Shown here in pieces: positions 29,918 through 40,160 of a stretch of 64,000 nt of DNA (within the stretch, counting starts at the first letter, position 1; the number at the start of each line of letters is the position of its first letter). A program made the translations under genes and the position numbers. The notes below the pieces were generated by a model. It was not told where the DNA came from. It made no database searches and saw nothing but the letters and a program-made list of their open reading frames with translations. Source of the DNA: Mycobacterium sp. IDR2000157661 (GTDB lineage: Bacteria; Actinomycetota; Actinomycetes; Mycobacteriales; Mycobacteriaceae); the NCBI RefSeq assembly GCF_022317005.1, contig NZ_CP081006.1, forward strand, positions 1,860,001 to 1,924,000. The letters are read 5' to 3'.

Positions 29918-31482
29918 GTCGCGTCCCGTCTGGAGCGCAGTTCGTGGCCCTTGGTGGTCAGGCAGCGACCGTTCTGGAGGTTCCACTGCCACCCGTGCAG
30001 GTTGCAGGTCAGCGTCGAGCCCTCGACCACGCCGAACTTCGACAGGTCCGCCTTCAGGTGGGGGCAGCGGCGCTGAATCTCCCAGCCGTCCAGGGTGATC
30101 GAGGCCGAGTCGTCGTGGGCTTCGGCGAACCAGCCGTCGGCGTAGGCGATGCGCTCGTCGGTCAGGCATTTGAAGAACGTGTACAGGAACTCGTTGTAAC
30201 CGCCGACCCGCCAGGCCGAGAAACGCGTCGACAGGAAGATGGTGTTGACCCAGTCCGGCTCGTCATCCCGCAGCACCGTGCGTACCAGCTCGGGCGCGAT
30301 GGCGAACCCGTACCGGAATTTCTCGTCGGGAATAGGTTCGCGCACAACACGTTTCGGGAAGTCCAACACAACTGTCTCATCGTGCCCGCCCCCGCGCAGC
30401 CGCAGCTCCACGGGGTAGCCGATGCCGTCGCAGATCTGGTCGCTGGCCAGCATGATCGGCTCGAACACCGTGCGCAGCGGTTCCAGCATGGGCTCGCCGG
30501 CCGCCGACGCCCAACTGGCCTTCTCCGCTGCCAGCACAGGCGCCATCCGCTCGGCGTAGTCGGCGATGTAGTCCGCCTTGCGGGTGGTGAAGATCGCGTG
30601 CAGCTCGTCGTCGGAAAGTGGATGCGCCACCGAATCCAGTTGGGTGCCCGTGAAGTTCGCGGTCGACCCGGGGATCAGCAGCAGGCCGCCGTCGTGGCCG
30701 TGCGTGCGCATCTGCTCGAGGAACACGACCTGGTCGGGAAAGATGTTGGCCGGGTCACCGCGGTCGTCGTTGAGGTGGCGCAACGCGGGGTCCAGAAAGC
30801 ACGGCGGCCCGGCGGACGGAATCACCCACGTGGCTCCGACCTGCGCGATGTACTGGCGGCAGCGGTCCATCTGCCGCTGCCGCTTCTGCACACCGAACGC
30901 CTCCTTGGCGCGGGTGGGCATGTCGTAGACCATCGGGTACCAGATGGCGCCGGAGTATTGCAGCATGTGGACATCGACATGGCCGAAGTCGGCGTGCACC
31001 ACGTCCAGGTCGACGGGTCGGGCGTCGTTCATGTTGAAGGCGGTGGTGACGCCGTCGGAGACCACCAAGCCGGAGTCGCCGATCGGGCCGTCGGCCGGGG
31101 CCCGCAACGCGATGATCATCACGTCGAGGTCGCCCTTGGGGCCGCTGACGCGGTGACTCACCGAGTCGGTGGTTTCGAAGAACCAATGAAAGCCGAGCTT
31201 CTCCAGTTCCCGGCGCAGATCGGGCACCGGGTAATCCGGCAGCAGCACGACCGCGTCCTTGTTGACGTGCTCGCGCAGCAGTCGGGGGTCGAAGTGATCG
31301 CGGTGCAGGTGGGAGACGTAGAGGTAGTCGCAGTCGCCGAGGGCGTCCCAGTCCAGGCCGCTGTTGTCGGGGAACGGAAACCACGAGGCGAAGTACGCCG
31401 GGTTGACCCACGGGTCGCACAGGATGCTTCCAGCCTTGGTGTCGATGCGGAATCCCGCATGGCCCACGCTTGTGACCTGCAC
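29914..31482 (-). CDS. Metallo-beta-lactamase-fold plus Rieske [2Fe-2S] protein (Rv3818-like)
   Basis: A 522-residue two-domain protein. The N-terminal half is a metallo-beta-lactamase fold with the H-x-H-x-D-H metal motif in VSHLHRDHFDPR and a UlaG-like organisation. Near the C-terminus is a Rieske domain with QRRCPHLKADLS and LTCNLHGWQWN, which give the Cys-His pairs of the [2Fe-2S] centre. The same two folds are combined in animal CMP-Neu5Ac hydroxylase, there in the opposite order, so an oxygenase or hydroxylase activity is conceivable. The real substrate is unknown. It overlaps the PH-like gene by four bases. No signal peptide. Confidence 0.87.
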   Translation of the reverse strand: MQVTSVGHAGFRIDTKAGSILCDPWVNPAYFASWFPFPDNSGLDWDALGDCDYLYVSHLHRDHFDPRLLREHVNKDAVVLLPDYPVPDLRRELEKLGFHWFFETTDSVSHRVSGPKGDLDVMIIALRAPADGPIGDSGLVVSDGVTTAFNMNDARPVDLDVVHADFGHVDVHMLQYSGAIWYPMVYDMPTRAKEAFGVQKRQRQMDRCRQYIAQVGATWVIPSAGPPCFLDPALRHLNDDRGDPANIFPDQVVFLEQMRTHGHDGGLLLIPGSTANFTGTQLDSVAHPLSDDELHAIFTTRKADYIADYAERMAPVLAAEKASWASAAGEPMLEPLRTVFEPIMLASDQICDGIGYPVELRLRGGGHDETVVLDFPKRVVREPIPDEKFRYGFAIAPELVRTVLRDDEPDWVNTIFLSTRFSAWRVGGYNEFLYTFFKCLTDERIAYADGWFAEAHDDSASITLDGWEIQRRCPHLKADLSKFGVVEGSTLTCNLHGWQWNLQNGRCLTTKGHELRSRRDAT

Positions 31483-31577
31483 AAAGACCCTTCCGTCGCG
31501 CTCAACGTGCCGGTGTCGAGCTTAACGGCAGCAGACAGCCGACGTCGTATCCGCGCCCGCACACTACGCTTGCGTTC

Positions 31578-32354
31578 GTGGAACCGGTATACGGCACAGT
31601 CATCCAACTCGCGCGGTTCGCCTGGCGCGTCCAGGGGCTGAGGTTCACCGTTACCGGCGTGGAGAACCTGCCCGAGACGGGCGGTGCGGTGATCGCGATC
31701 AACCACACCAGCTACTTCGACTTCACCTTCGCCGGACTGCCCGCCTACCGGCAGCGCCGCGGTCGCAAGGTGCGGTTCATGGCGAAGAAGGAAGTATTCG
31801 ACAACAAGATCACCGGCCCGATCATGCGCAGCCTGCGCCACATCGAGGTGGACCGGAACAGCGGCGCGGCCTCCTTCGACGAAGCCTGCAGGCGCCTCAA
31901 GGAGGGCGAACTGGTCGGCGTGTACCCCGAGGCCACGATCAGCCGCAGCTTCGAGATCAAGGGGTTCAAGTCCGGGGCTGCGCGAATGGCGATCGCTGCC
32001 GACGTGCCGATCGTCCCGCACATCGTCTGGGGCGCGCAGCGCATCTGGACCAAGGACCACCCGAAGAAGATGTGGCGGCCGAAGGTGCCGATCTCTGTCG
32101 CGGTCGGCGAGCCGATCATGCCGACGCTGCCCGCCCCGGAGTTGACCGCGCTGCTGCACTCGCGCATGCAGCATCTGTTGGAGCGGGTGCAGGCCGACTA
32201 CGGCGAGCATCCGCCCGGCGAGTTCTGGGTGCCGCACCGGATGGGTGGCGGCGCGCCCACGCTGGCCGAGGCCGACCGGATTGACGCCGAGGAAGCGGCC
32301 GAGAAGGCCGCCCGCCGCGCGCGACGCGCCGACCCCGCAGGAGCACCGGAGTAG
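31578..32354 (+). CDS. 1-acyl-glycerol-3-phosphate acyltransferase (PlsC family), first copy
   Basis: A 258-residue PlsC-type acyltransferase. AVIAINHTSYFDFTFAGL has the catalytic N-H-x-x-x-x-D box, and LVGVYPEATISRSFEIK is the phosphate-binding block (P-E-A-T in place of the common P-E-G-T). VPIVPHIVWGAQRIW is the third motif. Such enzymes acylate lysophosphatidate or related lysolipids at the inner membrane surface. The C-terminus is an Ala/Arg-rich helix. GTG 31578 starts it. It is followed after four bases by a paralogue; M. tuberculosis carries three in a row (Rv3814c-Rv3816c). Confidence 0.9.
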   Translation: MEPVYGTVIQLARFAWRVQGLRFTVTGVENLPETGGAVIAINHTSYFDFTFAGLPAYRQRRGRKVRFMAKKEVFDNKITGPIMRSLRHIEVDRNSGAASFDEACRRLKEGELVGVYPEATISRSFEIKGFKSGAARMAIAADVPIVPHIVWGAQRIWTKDHPKKMWRPKVPISVAVGEPIMPTLPAPELTALLHSRMQHLLERVQADYGEHPPGEFWVPHRMGGGAPTLAEADRIDAEEAAEKAARRARRADPAGAPE

Positions 32355-32358
32355 CGCG

Positions 32359-33120
32359 ATGGAGCCGGTTTTTCGGACACTCGAGCTCACCGCGAGGCTG
32401 GCGATAAGGGCCACCGGAACCCGGATCGACTATCAGGGTCTGGAGCACCTGCCTGCCACGGGCGGCGCCGTCATCGCGATCAACCACACCGGCTACATCG
32501 ACTTCCTGCCGGCCGCACTGGCCGCGATGTACCGCAAGCGCCGGATGCGCTTCATGATCAAGGCCGAGATGCAGGACGTGAAGATGGTGGGCTGGTTGAT
32601 CAAGCACACCGGGACCATCCCCGTCGACCGGCGGGCCGGGGCCGGCGCCTATGCCGCCGCGGTTGAGCGGTTGCGGGCAGGGGAACTAGTCGGCGTGTAC
32701 CCGGAAGCCACCATCAGCCGCAGCTTCGAGCTCAAGGAGTTCAAGACCGGTGCGGTGCGCATGGCCCTAGAGGCGCAGGTGCCGATCGTGCCGTTGATCG
32801 TGTGGGGCGCACATCGCGCGTGGACCAAGGATCATCCGCGGGCGCTGGGCCGCCACAAGCTGCCGATGATCGTGTCGGTGGGAGAGCCGATAGCGCCGGC
32901 CGCAACGAGCGGCGAACTCAGCGTCGTACTGCGCGGCGCGATGACCGACTTGCTGCAGCGAGCCCAGCTGGAGTACCCGCACCCCGAGGGGGCGTTCTGG
33001 GTGCCCCGCAGGCTGGGTGGTGCGGCGCCGACTCCGGACGAGGCCAGGCGGCTCGACGAGGCGGAACTGGCGGAGCGGGCCCGCAGGCGCGCCGAGCGGG
33101 AAGCGAAGAGCCACCGGTGA
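32359..33120 (+). CDS. 1-acyl-glycerol-3-phosphate acyltransferase (PlsC family), second copy
   Basis: A 253-residue paralogue of the preceding gene with the same motifs: AVIAINHTGYIDFLPAAL, LVGVYPEATISRSFELKEF and VPIVPLIVWGAHRAW. Conservation between the copies is high around the active site and lower in the C-terminal helix. The pair probably arose by tandem duplication, with different acyl or acceptor preference. ATG 32359 lies four bases after the previous stop, and the HAD gene follows after 31 bp, so the three likely form one operon. Confidence 0.9.
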   Translation: MEPVFRTLELTARLAIRATGTRIDYQGLEHLPATGGAVIAINHTGYIDFLPAALAAMYRKRRMRFMIKAEMQDVKMVGWLIKHTGTIPVDRRAGAGAYAAAVERLRAGELVGVYPEATISRSFELKEFKTGAVRMALEAQVPIVPLIVWGAHRAWTKDHPRALGRHKLPMIVSVGEPIAPAATSGELSVVLRGAMTDLLQRAQLEYPHPEGAFWVPRRLGGAAPTPDEARRLDEAELAERARRRAEREAKSHR

Positions 33121-33151
33121 CGTCGGTGAGTAGCGAAGGCGGATCGCGTCG

Positions 33152-33967
33152 ATGACATTGCCCCGGCTGATTGCCTCCGATGTCGACGGCACCCTGCTCG
33201 ATGACGATGAGAAGGTCACCGCCCGTACCCGTGCCGCGGTTACCGCGGCGGTGCAGGCGGGTGCGCAGTTCGTGCTCGCCACCGGCCGGCCGCCGCGCTG
33301 GGTGCAGCCCGTCGTGGACGCGCTCGGCTTCGCCCCGATGGCGGTGTGCGCCAACGGCGCGGTGATCTACGACCCCGCAGCCGACCGCATCGTGTCCGCC
33401 CGGACGCTTTCCGCCGGGGCGCTCGCGGAACTCGCCGACATCGCGACCCGCGTCATCCCCGGTGCAGGCCTGGCCGTCGAGCGCGTCGGGCGCAGCGCCC
33501 ACGACGCCGCGACCCCGCAGTTCGTCAGCTCGCCCGGCTACGAGCACGCGTGGCTGAACCCCGACAACACCGAGGTCTCCGTGGAGGACCTGCTCAGCCG
33601 GCCGGCCATCAAGCTGCTCATCCGCAAGGCCGGTGCGCGCAGCGGTGACATGGCCGCCGTGCTCACCGAACACCTCGGCGGCCAAGGTGAGATCACTTAT
33701 TCGACGAACAACGGTCTGATCGAGGTGGTGCCGGTCGGTATCAGCAAGGCGACGGGTGTCGACGAGCTGGCGCGACCTCTGGGCATCAGCGCCGAAGAGG
33801 TGGTCACCTTCGGCGACATGCCCAACGACATCCCGATGCTGCGATGGGCCGGGCTGGGTGTGGCGATGGGCAACGCCCACCCCGACGTGCTCGCCGCGGC
33901 CGACGAGGTCACCGCCGACAACAGCGACCACGGCGTCGCGCGGGTGCTCGAACGCTGGTGGCTCTAG
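33152..33967 (+). CDS. HAD-family phosphatase (Cof-type)
   Basis: A 271-residue Cof-like HAD hydrolase: IASDVDGTLLDDD gives the nucleophile Asp and the acid/base Asp, LATGRPP the Thr of motif II, SKATGVDEL the Lys of motif III, and VTFGDMPNDIPML the metal-binding acidic pair of motif IV. The C2B-type cap lies between residues 85 and 190. Substrates of this class are sugar phosphates, nucleotides or cofactors such as FMN and PLP; none can be chosen from sequence. It corresponds to Rv3813c. It ends 13 bp before the convergent amidase. Confidence 0.92.
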   Translation: MTLPRLIASDVDGTLLDDDEKVTARTRAAVTAAVQAGAQFVLATGRPPRWVQPVVDALGFAPMAVCANGAVIYDPAADRIVSARTLSAGALAELADIATRVIPGAGLAVERVGRSAHDAATPQFVSSPGYEHAWLNPDNTEVSVEDLLSRPAIKLLIRKAGARSGDMAAVLTEHLGGQGEITYSTNNGLIEVVPVGISKATGVDELARPLGISAEEVVTFGDMPNDIPMLRWAGLGVAMGNAHPDVLAAADEVTADNSDHGVARVLERWWL

Positions 33968-33980
33968 CCGTCCCGCACCG

Positions 33981-35654
33981 CTAGATGCTCATCGGCGGGG
34001 TGAACCGCTCCAGCTGTACGGGCAGCGAGTCGGCCGACGGCTTCGGCAGCTCCACCGGGACACCGTCGATGACCCGGGTCACCGTGCCCTTCTCGCGGTC
34101 GAAGTTCAGCGTGCCGTGCTGGAAGTTCTGCACGACCCACTGCGGCTCGTTGATTTCGCTGCTGGTCGGCAGGCCGAGCGCCCCGCGTTCGAAACCCAGT
34201 GCGCCCCAGGCCTTGTAGATCTCACCGATGACCGGTTCCGCGCCGCTGGTCGGCGACCAGTACACCGCGCCGTGCTCGAAGGTGACGTAGCGGGCCGGGC
34301 CTTGGCCGGCGGCCTCCAGCGATGTCGGCCTGCCCAGCGGACTGGCCATCCCGCCCATCGACTCCCAGCGCGCGAAGATGGCGCCGCCGCGCAGCGACTC
34401 GGCCAGGTCCTCGGGCCCGGGCGGGTCGTTGAACCGCGCCGCGATGTCGCGGACGCGGTCCATCAGCGCGTATGCCGCGTTGCCCGGGCACTCGGTGGCG
34501 CCGACGTCGCGGTGGGTGAAGATCGCGGGCAGCAACGGTGTCGCGCCGACCGGGAATTTCGCGAACGACCCGCCGGACGACGCCAGGGCCACCCGCCCGT
34601 GGGGGTCGATGCGGTCCAGGCCCAGTCGCCAGCCCAGGAGGCGGCCGGTGGTGCGCAACTGAATCGGTGTCGGCGGCACCGCCTCGAAGTTGCCCATCAT
34701 CGCCACACCCCAGGTGTCGCGGTTGAATCCGCCGGTGTGCGCGCCCTCCACGGGTCTGTTCATCCCACCCGCACGTCCCTCGAAGACCTGGCCGTACTTG
34801 TCGACGAGCGCGTTGTAAGCCAGGTCGCACCAGCCCAGCGTGCGGGTGTGGTACTCGTAGATGGACCGGACGATGCCCGCCGAGTCCTGCGGCGCGTACT
34901 CGTTGCTGCCCGCGGTGTGGTGCACCACGCCGGCGCGAATTCCCAAGTCGAATCGCGGATTTCCGCATTTCATCGACTCGTCGGCCCCCCACCGCGCGCG
35001 GTCGATGATCGCAGGCGGCACGCCTGGTGCGTTGACTGCCGACGGCACGGGCAGATTGTCCGCCGGGGGCGCCTGCGGCGGGCTGATCAGCACGGCGTTG
35101 ACGTTCTGCCCGAACGGCTGCTCGACGTTGGCGGGCACATACCCCAGCCCCGGCCGGTTATCGGGTGTGCGCGGGCCCGGCGTAACGGGCGCGGCCGGTG
35201 ACCGGTTGACCGCGATCTGCACGGTGGTGGTGCGGCCCACGAACACCGGTTCGGTGCCCCGCACGGCGGCCGGACCGCCGCCCTCCGGCCCTACGCCTGC
35301 CATGGGCTCGGCCTCGTACCACGGCCCCCAGCTGCCGTCGGCCCTCTTGGCTCGTACCCGTGCCGTGGTGCCTGCGAAGTCCTGGGCCGTCAAGGCGACC
35401 ATCGAGAACGGTTCATCCTGGTGGATCTCGCGAACGGTCTCGCCGCCGCCGAGGTCGGTCAGCGGTTGCTGCGCGAGCCGCGGCGGCTCAGGAGCCGGTG
35501 CCGGATCGTCGTCGCCCGGCACGCCGTAGACCGCCATGGGCAGCATCACAACCGTCGCCGCGACCGCGGTGAAAAGCAAAGATGGCGAGGACCGCGCACG
35601 GGAGGAGCGAATTGGGTGCCGCCCTCGCGAAGAGCGAAAACCAGGACTCGGCAC
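33981..35654 (-). CDS. PGRP-type N-acetylmuramoyl-L-alanine amidase with LGFP repeats
   Basis: A 557-residue exported protein. A basic start and a hydrophobic segment (LLFTAVAATVVMLPMAVYG) form a signal or anchor. Residues 60-165 form a beta-rich domain, then the peptidoglycan-recognition amidase domain has AGVVHHTAGSNEY, GWCDLAYNALVDKYGQVFEGR and FTHRDVGATECPG, giving the zinc His, Tyr and Cys/His region. LGFP repeats follow (GAIFARWESMGGMASPLGRPTS, WGALGFERGALGLPTSSE), which bind the mycolyl-arabinogalactan wall. It should cut the bond between MurNAc and L-Ala outside the membrane. Corresponds to Rv3811. Confidence 0.92.
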   Translation of the reverse strand: MPSPGFRSSRGRHPIRSSRARSSPSLLFTAVAATVVMLPMAVYGVPGDDDPAPAPEPPRLAQQPLTDLGGGETVREIHQDEPFSMVALTAQDFAGTTARVRAKRADGSWGPWYEAEPMAGVGPEGGGPAAVRGTEPVFVGRTTTVQIAVNRSPAAPVTPGPRTPDNRPGLGYVPANVEQPFGQNVNAVLISPPQAPPADNLPVPSAVNAPGVPPAIIDRARWGADESMKCGNPRFDLGIRAGVVHHTAGSNEYAPQDSAGIVRSIYEYHTRTLGWCDLAYNALVDKYGQVFEGRAGGMNRPVEGAHTGGFNRDTWGVAMMGNFEAVPPTPIQLRTTGRLLGWRLGLDRIDPHGRVALASSGGSFAKFPVGATPLLPAIFTHRDVGATECPGNAAYALMDRVRDIAARFNDPPGPEDLAESLRGGAIFARWESMGGMASPLGRPTSLEAAGQGPARYVTFEHGAVYWSPTSGAEPVIGEIYKAWGALGFERGALGLPTSSEINEPQWVVQNFQHGTLNFDREKGTVTRVIDGVPVELPKPSADSLPVQLERFTPPMSI

Positions 35655-35732
35655 GGCCTGATGTTACGTATGTGTCAGATGTTGCTGCTGTTCCGACACG
35701 GCCGAATGCCCGAATTTATCCGCGACCTGCAA

Positions 35733-35770
35733 CGGCACCGCAGAGCCCGGGGGAAGGCTCTGCGGTGCCG
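35733..35770 (-). terminator. Strong hairpin after erp
   Basis: A perfect 15-bp inverted repeat, CGGCACCGCAGAGCC and GGCTCTGCGGTGCCG, with an eight-base loop, lies 14 bp beyond the erp stop. There is no U-run, as is common for mycobacterial hairpins. It could end the erp transcript or protect its 3' end and insulates erp from the amidase gene downstream on the same strand. Confidence 0.65.
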
Positions 35771-35784
35771 TCAGGTGACAGGTC

Positions 35785-36702
35785 CTAGGCGCCGGGGACG
35801 GGCGCCGGGCCCGGCAGGGGCGGTGCGCCCGCCGGAACTCCCGCGACGGCCGGAGTGCCCGGCGGCTTCACCGCCGACATGATCGCCGGCATCACCATGC
35901 CCTTGAGCAGGTCGATCGCCTGACCGGCACCCAACTGCTCGGCCATGCTGTTGATCTCGCCGAGGATGCCGCCGCTGCCGGTGCTGGGCGCCGCGGCCGG
36001 CATGGTCGCCAGCGACGGGTCACCAAGGATCGGGTAGGTGCCTGCGGCGGGATCGAGCCCGATCGGCGCCGCGATCGGGATCTCACCGGGGGCGGGCAGC
36101 CCGGCCGCCGAAGAGATCGGCGTGGTGGCCAGGCCCGGGTCGGTCAGCGCCGGCGGCGTCGACAGGCCCGGCGTGGTCAGGTCAGGAATCGCCGCCGTCG
36201 GGCTGGTGAGCGCGGGATTGGGCAGCGCCGGGCTGGTCAGCGACGGGTTAGCCAGCCCGGGATCGGTCAGCGCGGGGCCGGTGGCCGTGGCCGACGGCAG
36301 CGTCGCGCTGGGCGTGGTCAGGCCGGGCGTCGTGAGCCCCGGCGTGGTGAGCCCCGGCGTGGTCAGGCCCGGTGTCGTCAACTCGGGCGTGGTGAGCCCC
36401 GGTGTGGTCAGCCCCGGTGTGGTGAGCGTGGCGGGCGTGCTGGCGCCCGTGCCCGACAGCATTCCGGTCGGCATCGGCGGCAGGTTGATGCCGAACTGCG
36501 ACAGTCCCTGGGACAAGGCCGACATCAGCTCGTTGGGCAGGTCGGTGATCATCGCGGCCTGGACGAACTCACGGTGCTGCGCCGCGGGCTTGGTGCTCTC
36601 GGACAGTTCGCTCACGGCGACGACTGCGGCGGGGCTGGCGACCGCCAGGGCCAGCACTGCGCTGGTGGCTGTCGAGAGCCGGCGTCGGCGACGGTTCGGC
36701 AC
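35785..36702 (-). CDS. erp: Exported repetitive protein Erp (PirG)
   Basis: A 305-residue secreted protein. The N-terminus is a basic signal peptide (VPNRRRRRLSTATSAVLALAVASPAAVVA), and residues 50-80 are a conserved domain (MITDLPNELMSALSQGLSQFGINLP). The central repeats are P-G-L-T-T and related pentads (TTPGLTTPGLTTPELTTPGL, then ALTDPGLANPSLTSPAL). The C-terminal region has IDLLKGMVMPAIMSAVKPPG. This is the layout of Erp, a cell-surface protein needed for intracellular growth and envelope integrity in pathogens. GTG 36702 is preceded by GGAG. Repeat number and sequence vary between species. It is divergent from glf. Confidence 0.94.
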   Translation of the reverse strand: MPNRRRRRLSTATSAVLALAVASPAAVVAVSELSESTKPAAQHREFVQAAMITDLPNELMSALSQGLSQFGINLPPMPTGMLSGTGASTPATLTTPGLTTPGLTTPELTTPGLTTPGLTTPGLTTPGLTTPSATLPSATATGPALTDPGLANPSLTSPALPNPALTSPTAAIPDLTTPGLSTPPALTDPGLATTPISSAAGLPAPGEIPIAAPIGLDPAAGTYPILGDPSLATMPAAAPSTGSGGILGEINSMAEQLGAGQAIDLLKGMVMPAIMSAVKPPGTPAVAGVPAGAPPLPGPAPVPGA

Positions 36703-38164
<1,462 letters not shown>

Positions 38165-38177
38165 GGAGCGACAGCGC

Positions 38178-40148
38178 ATGAGTGACATCCCGTCCGGCGC
38201 GCTCGACGCCGGGGAATCAAGAGCGGTCAGCCTGCTGGCGCGCGTCATCCTGCCGCGTCCGGGCGAGCCGCACGACGTCCGCAAGCTCTATATAGAGGAG
38301 TCGGACACCAACGCCCGCCGTGCCCACGCACCGACGCGCACCACATTGGAGATCGGCGCGGAGTCCGAGGTGTCGTTCGCGACGTATTTCAACGCCTTCC
38401 CGGCGAGTTACTGGCGGCGCTGGTCGACCCTGGAGTCGGTGGTGCTGCGCGTCGAACTGGTCGGCAGCGCGCGCATCGACGTCTACCGGTCCAAGGCAAC
38501 CGGCGCGCGTATCACCGTGGGCGGCGAGCCGATCGCCAGCGCCACCGAAGGCGAGGTCGCCGCCATCGAATTCGAGGTCGACCTGTCACCGTTCGAGGAC
38601 GGCGGCTGGATCTGGTTCGACATCACCACCGACTCCGCGGTCACCGTGCACAACGCGGGCTGGTACGCGCCGGTGGCTGCGCCCGGGCGTGCCAACGTCG
38701 CGGTCGGCATTCCTACCTTCAACCGTCCCTCCGACTGCGTCAGCGCCCTGGCCGCGCTGACGTCGGACCCGTTGGTGGACAAGGTGATCGGCGCCGTCAT
38801 CGTATCCGACCAAGGCACGAAGAAAGCGAAGGACCATCCCGGCTTCGACGCGGCCGCCGCCCCACTGGGGGGTCGGCTGTCCGTGCACGACCAGCCGAAC
38901 CTCGGCGGCTCCGGTGGATACAGCCGGGTGATGTACGAGGCGCTCAAGAACACCGACTGTGAGCAGATCCTGTTCATGGACGACGATATTCGCATCGAAC
39001 CCGACTCGGTGTTGCGCGCGCTGGCGATGAACCGCTTCGCCAAGGCGCCGACACTGGTCGGCGGTCAGATGCTCAACCTGCAGGAGCCGTCGCACCTGCA
39101 CGTGATGGGCGAGATCGTCGACCAGGAGAACTTCATGTGGACCAACGCGCCCCACACCGAGTACGACCACAACTTCGCCAAGTACTCGCTCGCCGACGAG
39201 GACAGGGATCGCAGCCGGCTTCTGCACCGGCGCATCGACGTCGACTACAACGGCTGGTGGATGTGCATGATCCCGCGCCAAGTCGCCGAGGAACTCGGCC
39301 AGCCGCTGCCGCTGTTCATCAAGTGGGACGACGCCGACTACGGGCTGCGCGCCGGTGAGCACGGCTACGGCACGGTCACTTTGCCCGGCGCCGCCATCTG
39401 GCACATGGCATGGAGCGACAAGGACGACGCGATCGACTGGCAGGCCTACTTCCACCTGCGTAACCGGCTGGTGGTCTCGGCCATGCACTGGGACGGAAAC
39501 GCTGCCGGGTTGCTGGCCAGCCACCTCAAGGCAACCATCAAACACCTGCTCTGCCTTGAGTATTCGACCGTCGCCATCCAGAACAGGGCGATGGAGGACT
39601 TCCTGGCCGGCCCGGAGCACATCTTCGCCATCCTCGAATCGGCGCTGCCTGACGTGCGCAAGATGCGCGAGTCGTATCCGGACGCGGTCGTGCTTCCCGG
39701 CGCGACGGCGCTGCCGCCGCCGTCGGACAAGCGCCGCAAGAAGGTGAAGATCCCGACGAACCCGTTGGCGATCGCGATCCGCCTGCTGCGCGGCATCATT
39801 CACCAGCTTCGGCCGCACGATCCGACCCACCACCGTCGGCCACAGCTGAACGTGGCCACCCAGGACGCCCGGTGGTTCCTGCTGTGCAAGGTCGACGGTG
39901 TCACGGTCACCACCGCCGACGGCCGCGGAGTGGTGTTCCGCCAGCGGGACCGCAAGAAGATGTTCGCGCTGCTGCGTGCTTCGCTGCGCCAGCAGCTGCG
40001 CCTGGCGCGCAAGTTCAACCGCATGCGCAGGGTCTACCGCGAGTCGCTGCCGGTGCTGACCAGCAAGCAGAAGTGGGAGTCGGTACTGAACCCCGGGGGC
40101 GATGGTCTGGCGCGTGGAGCGCAGGGGACGACTCGGGGAATGGCTTGA
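38178..40148 (+). CDS. glfT2: Galactofuranosyltransferase GlfT2
   Basis: A 656-residue GT2-family bifunctional enzyme that extends the galactan chain with alternating beta-1,5 and beta-1,6 links on a decaprenyl carrier. An N-terminal beta-barrel (1-165) precedes the GT-A core. The core has VAVGIPTFNRPSDC, the D-x-D-type motif in LFMDDDIRIEP (268-270), the catalytic Asp pair of IKWDDADYGL (384-387) and the His of IWHMAW (409). The C-terminal helices carry basic patches (SDKRRKKVKIP) that sit on the membrane. It lies 13 bp after glf and 12 bp before the PAP2 gene. Confidence 0.97.
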   Translation: MSDIPSGALDAGESRAVSLLARVILPRPGEPHDVRKLYIEESDTNARRAHAPTRTTLEIGAESEVSFATYFNAFPASYWRRWSTLESVVLRVELVGSARIDVYRSKATGARITVGGEPIASATEGEVAAIEFEVDLSPFEDGGWIWFDITTDSAVTVHNAGWYAPVAAPGRANVAVGIPTFNRPSDCVSALAALTSDPLVDKVIGAVIVSDQGTKKAKDHPGFDAAAAPLGGRLSVHDQPNLGGSGGYSRVMYEALKNTDCEQILFMDDDIRIEPDSVLRALAMNRFAKAPTLVGGQMLNLQEPSHLHVMGEIVDQENFMWTNAPHTEYDHNFAKYSLADEDRDRSRLLHRRIDVDYNGWWMCMIPRQVAEELGQPLPLFIKWDDADYGLRAGEHGYGTVTLPGAAIWHMAWSDKDDAIDWQAYFHLRNRLVVSAMHWDGNAAGLLASHLKATIKHLLCLEYSTVAIQNRAMEDFLAGPEHIFAILESALPDVRKMRESYPDAVVLPGATALPPPSDKRRKKVKIPTNPLAIAIRLLRGIIHQLRPHDPTHHRRPQLNVATQDARWFLLCKVDGVTVTTADGRGVVFRQRDRKKMFALLRASLRQQLRLARKFNRMRRVYRESLPVLTSKQKWESVLNPGGDGLARGAQGTTRGMA

Positions 40149-40160
40149 GGTCGTCAGCAC

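Noticed and set aside
29944..31641. A 565-codon plus-strand frame over the Rieske gene
   Set aside because: It is a mirror of the true gene; the conserved metal and cluster motifs are all on the minus strand.
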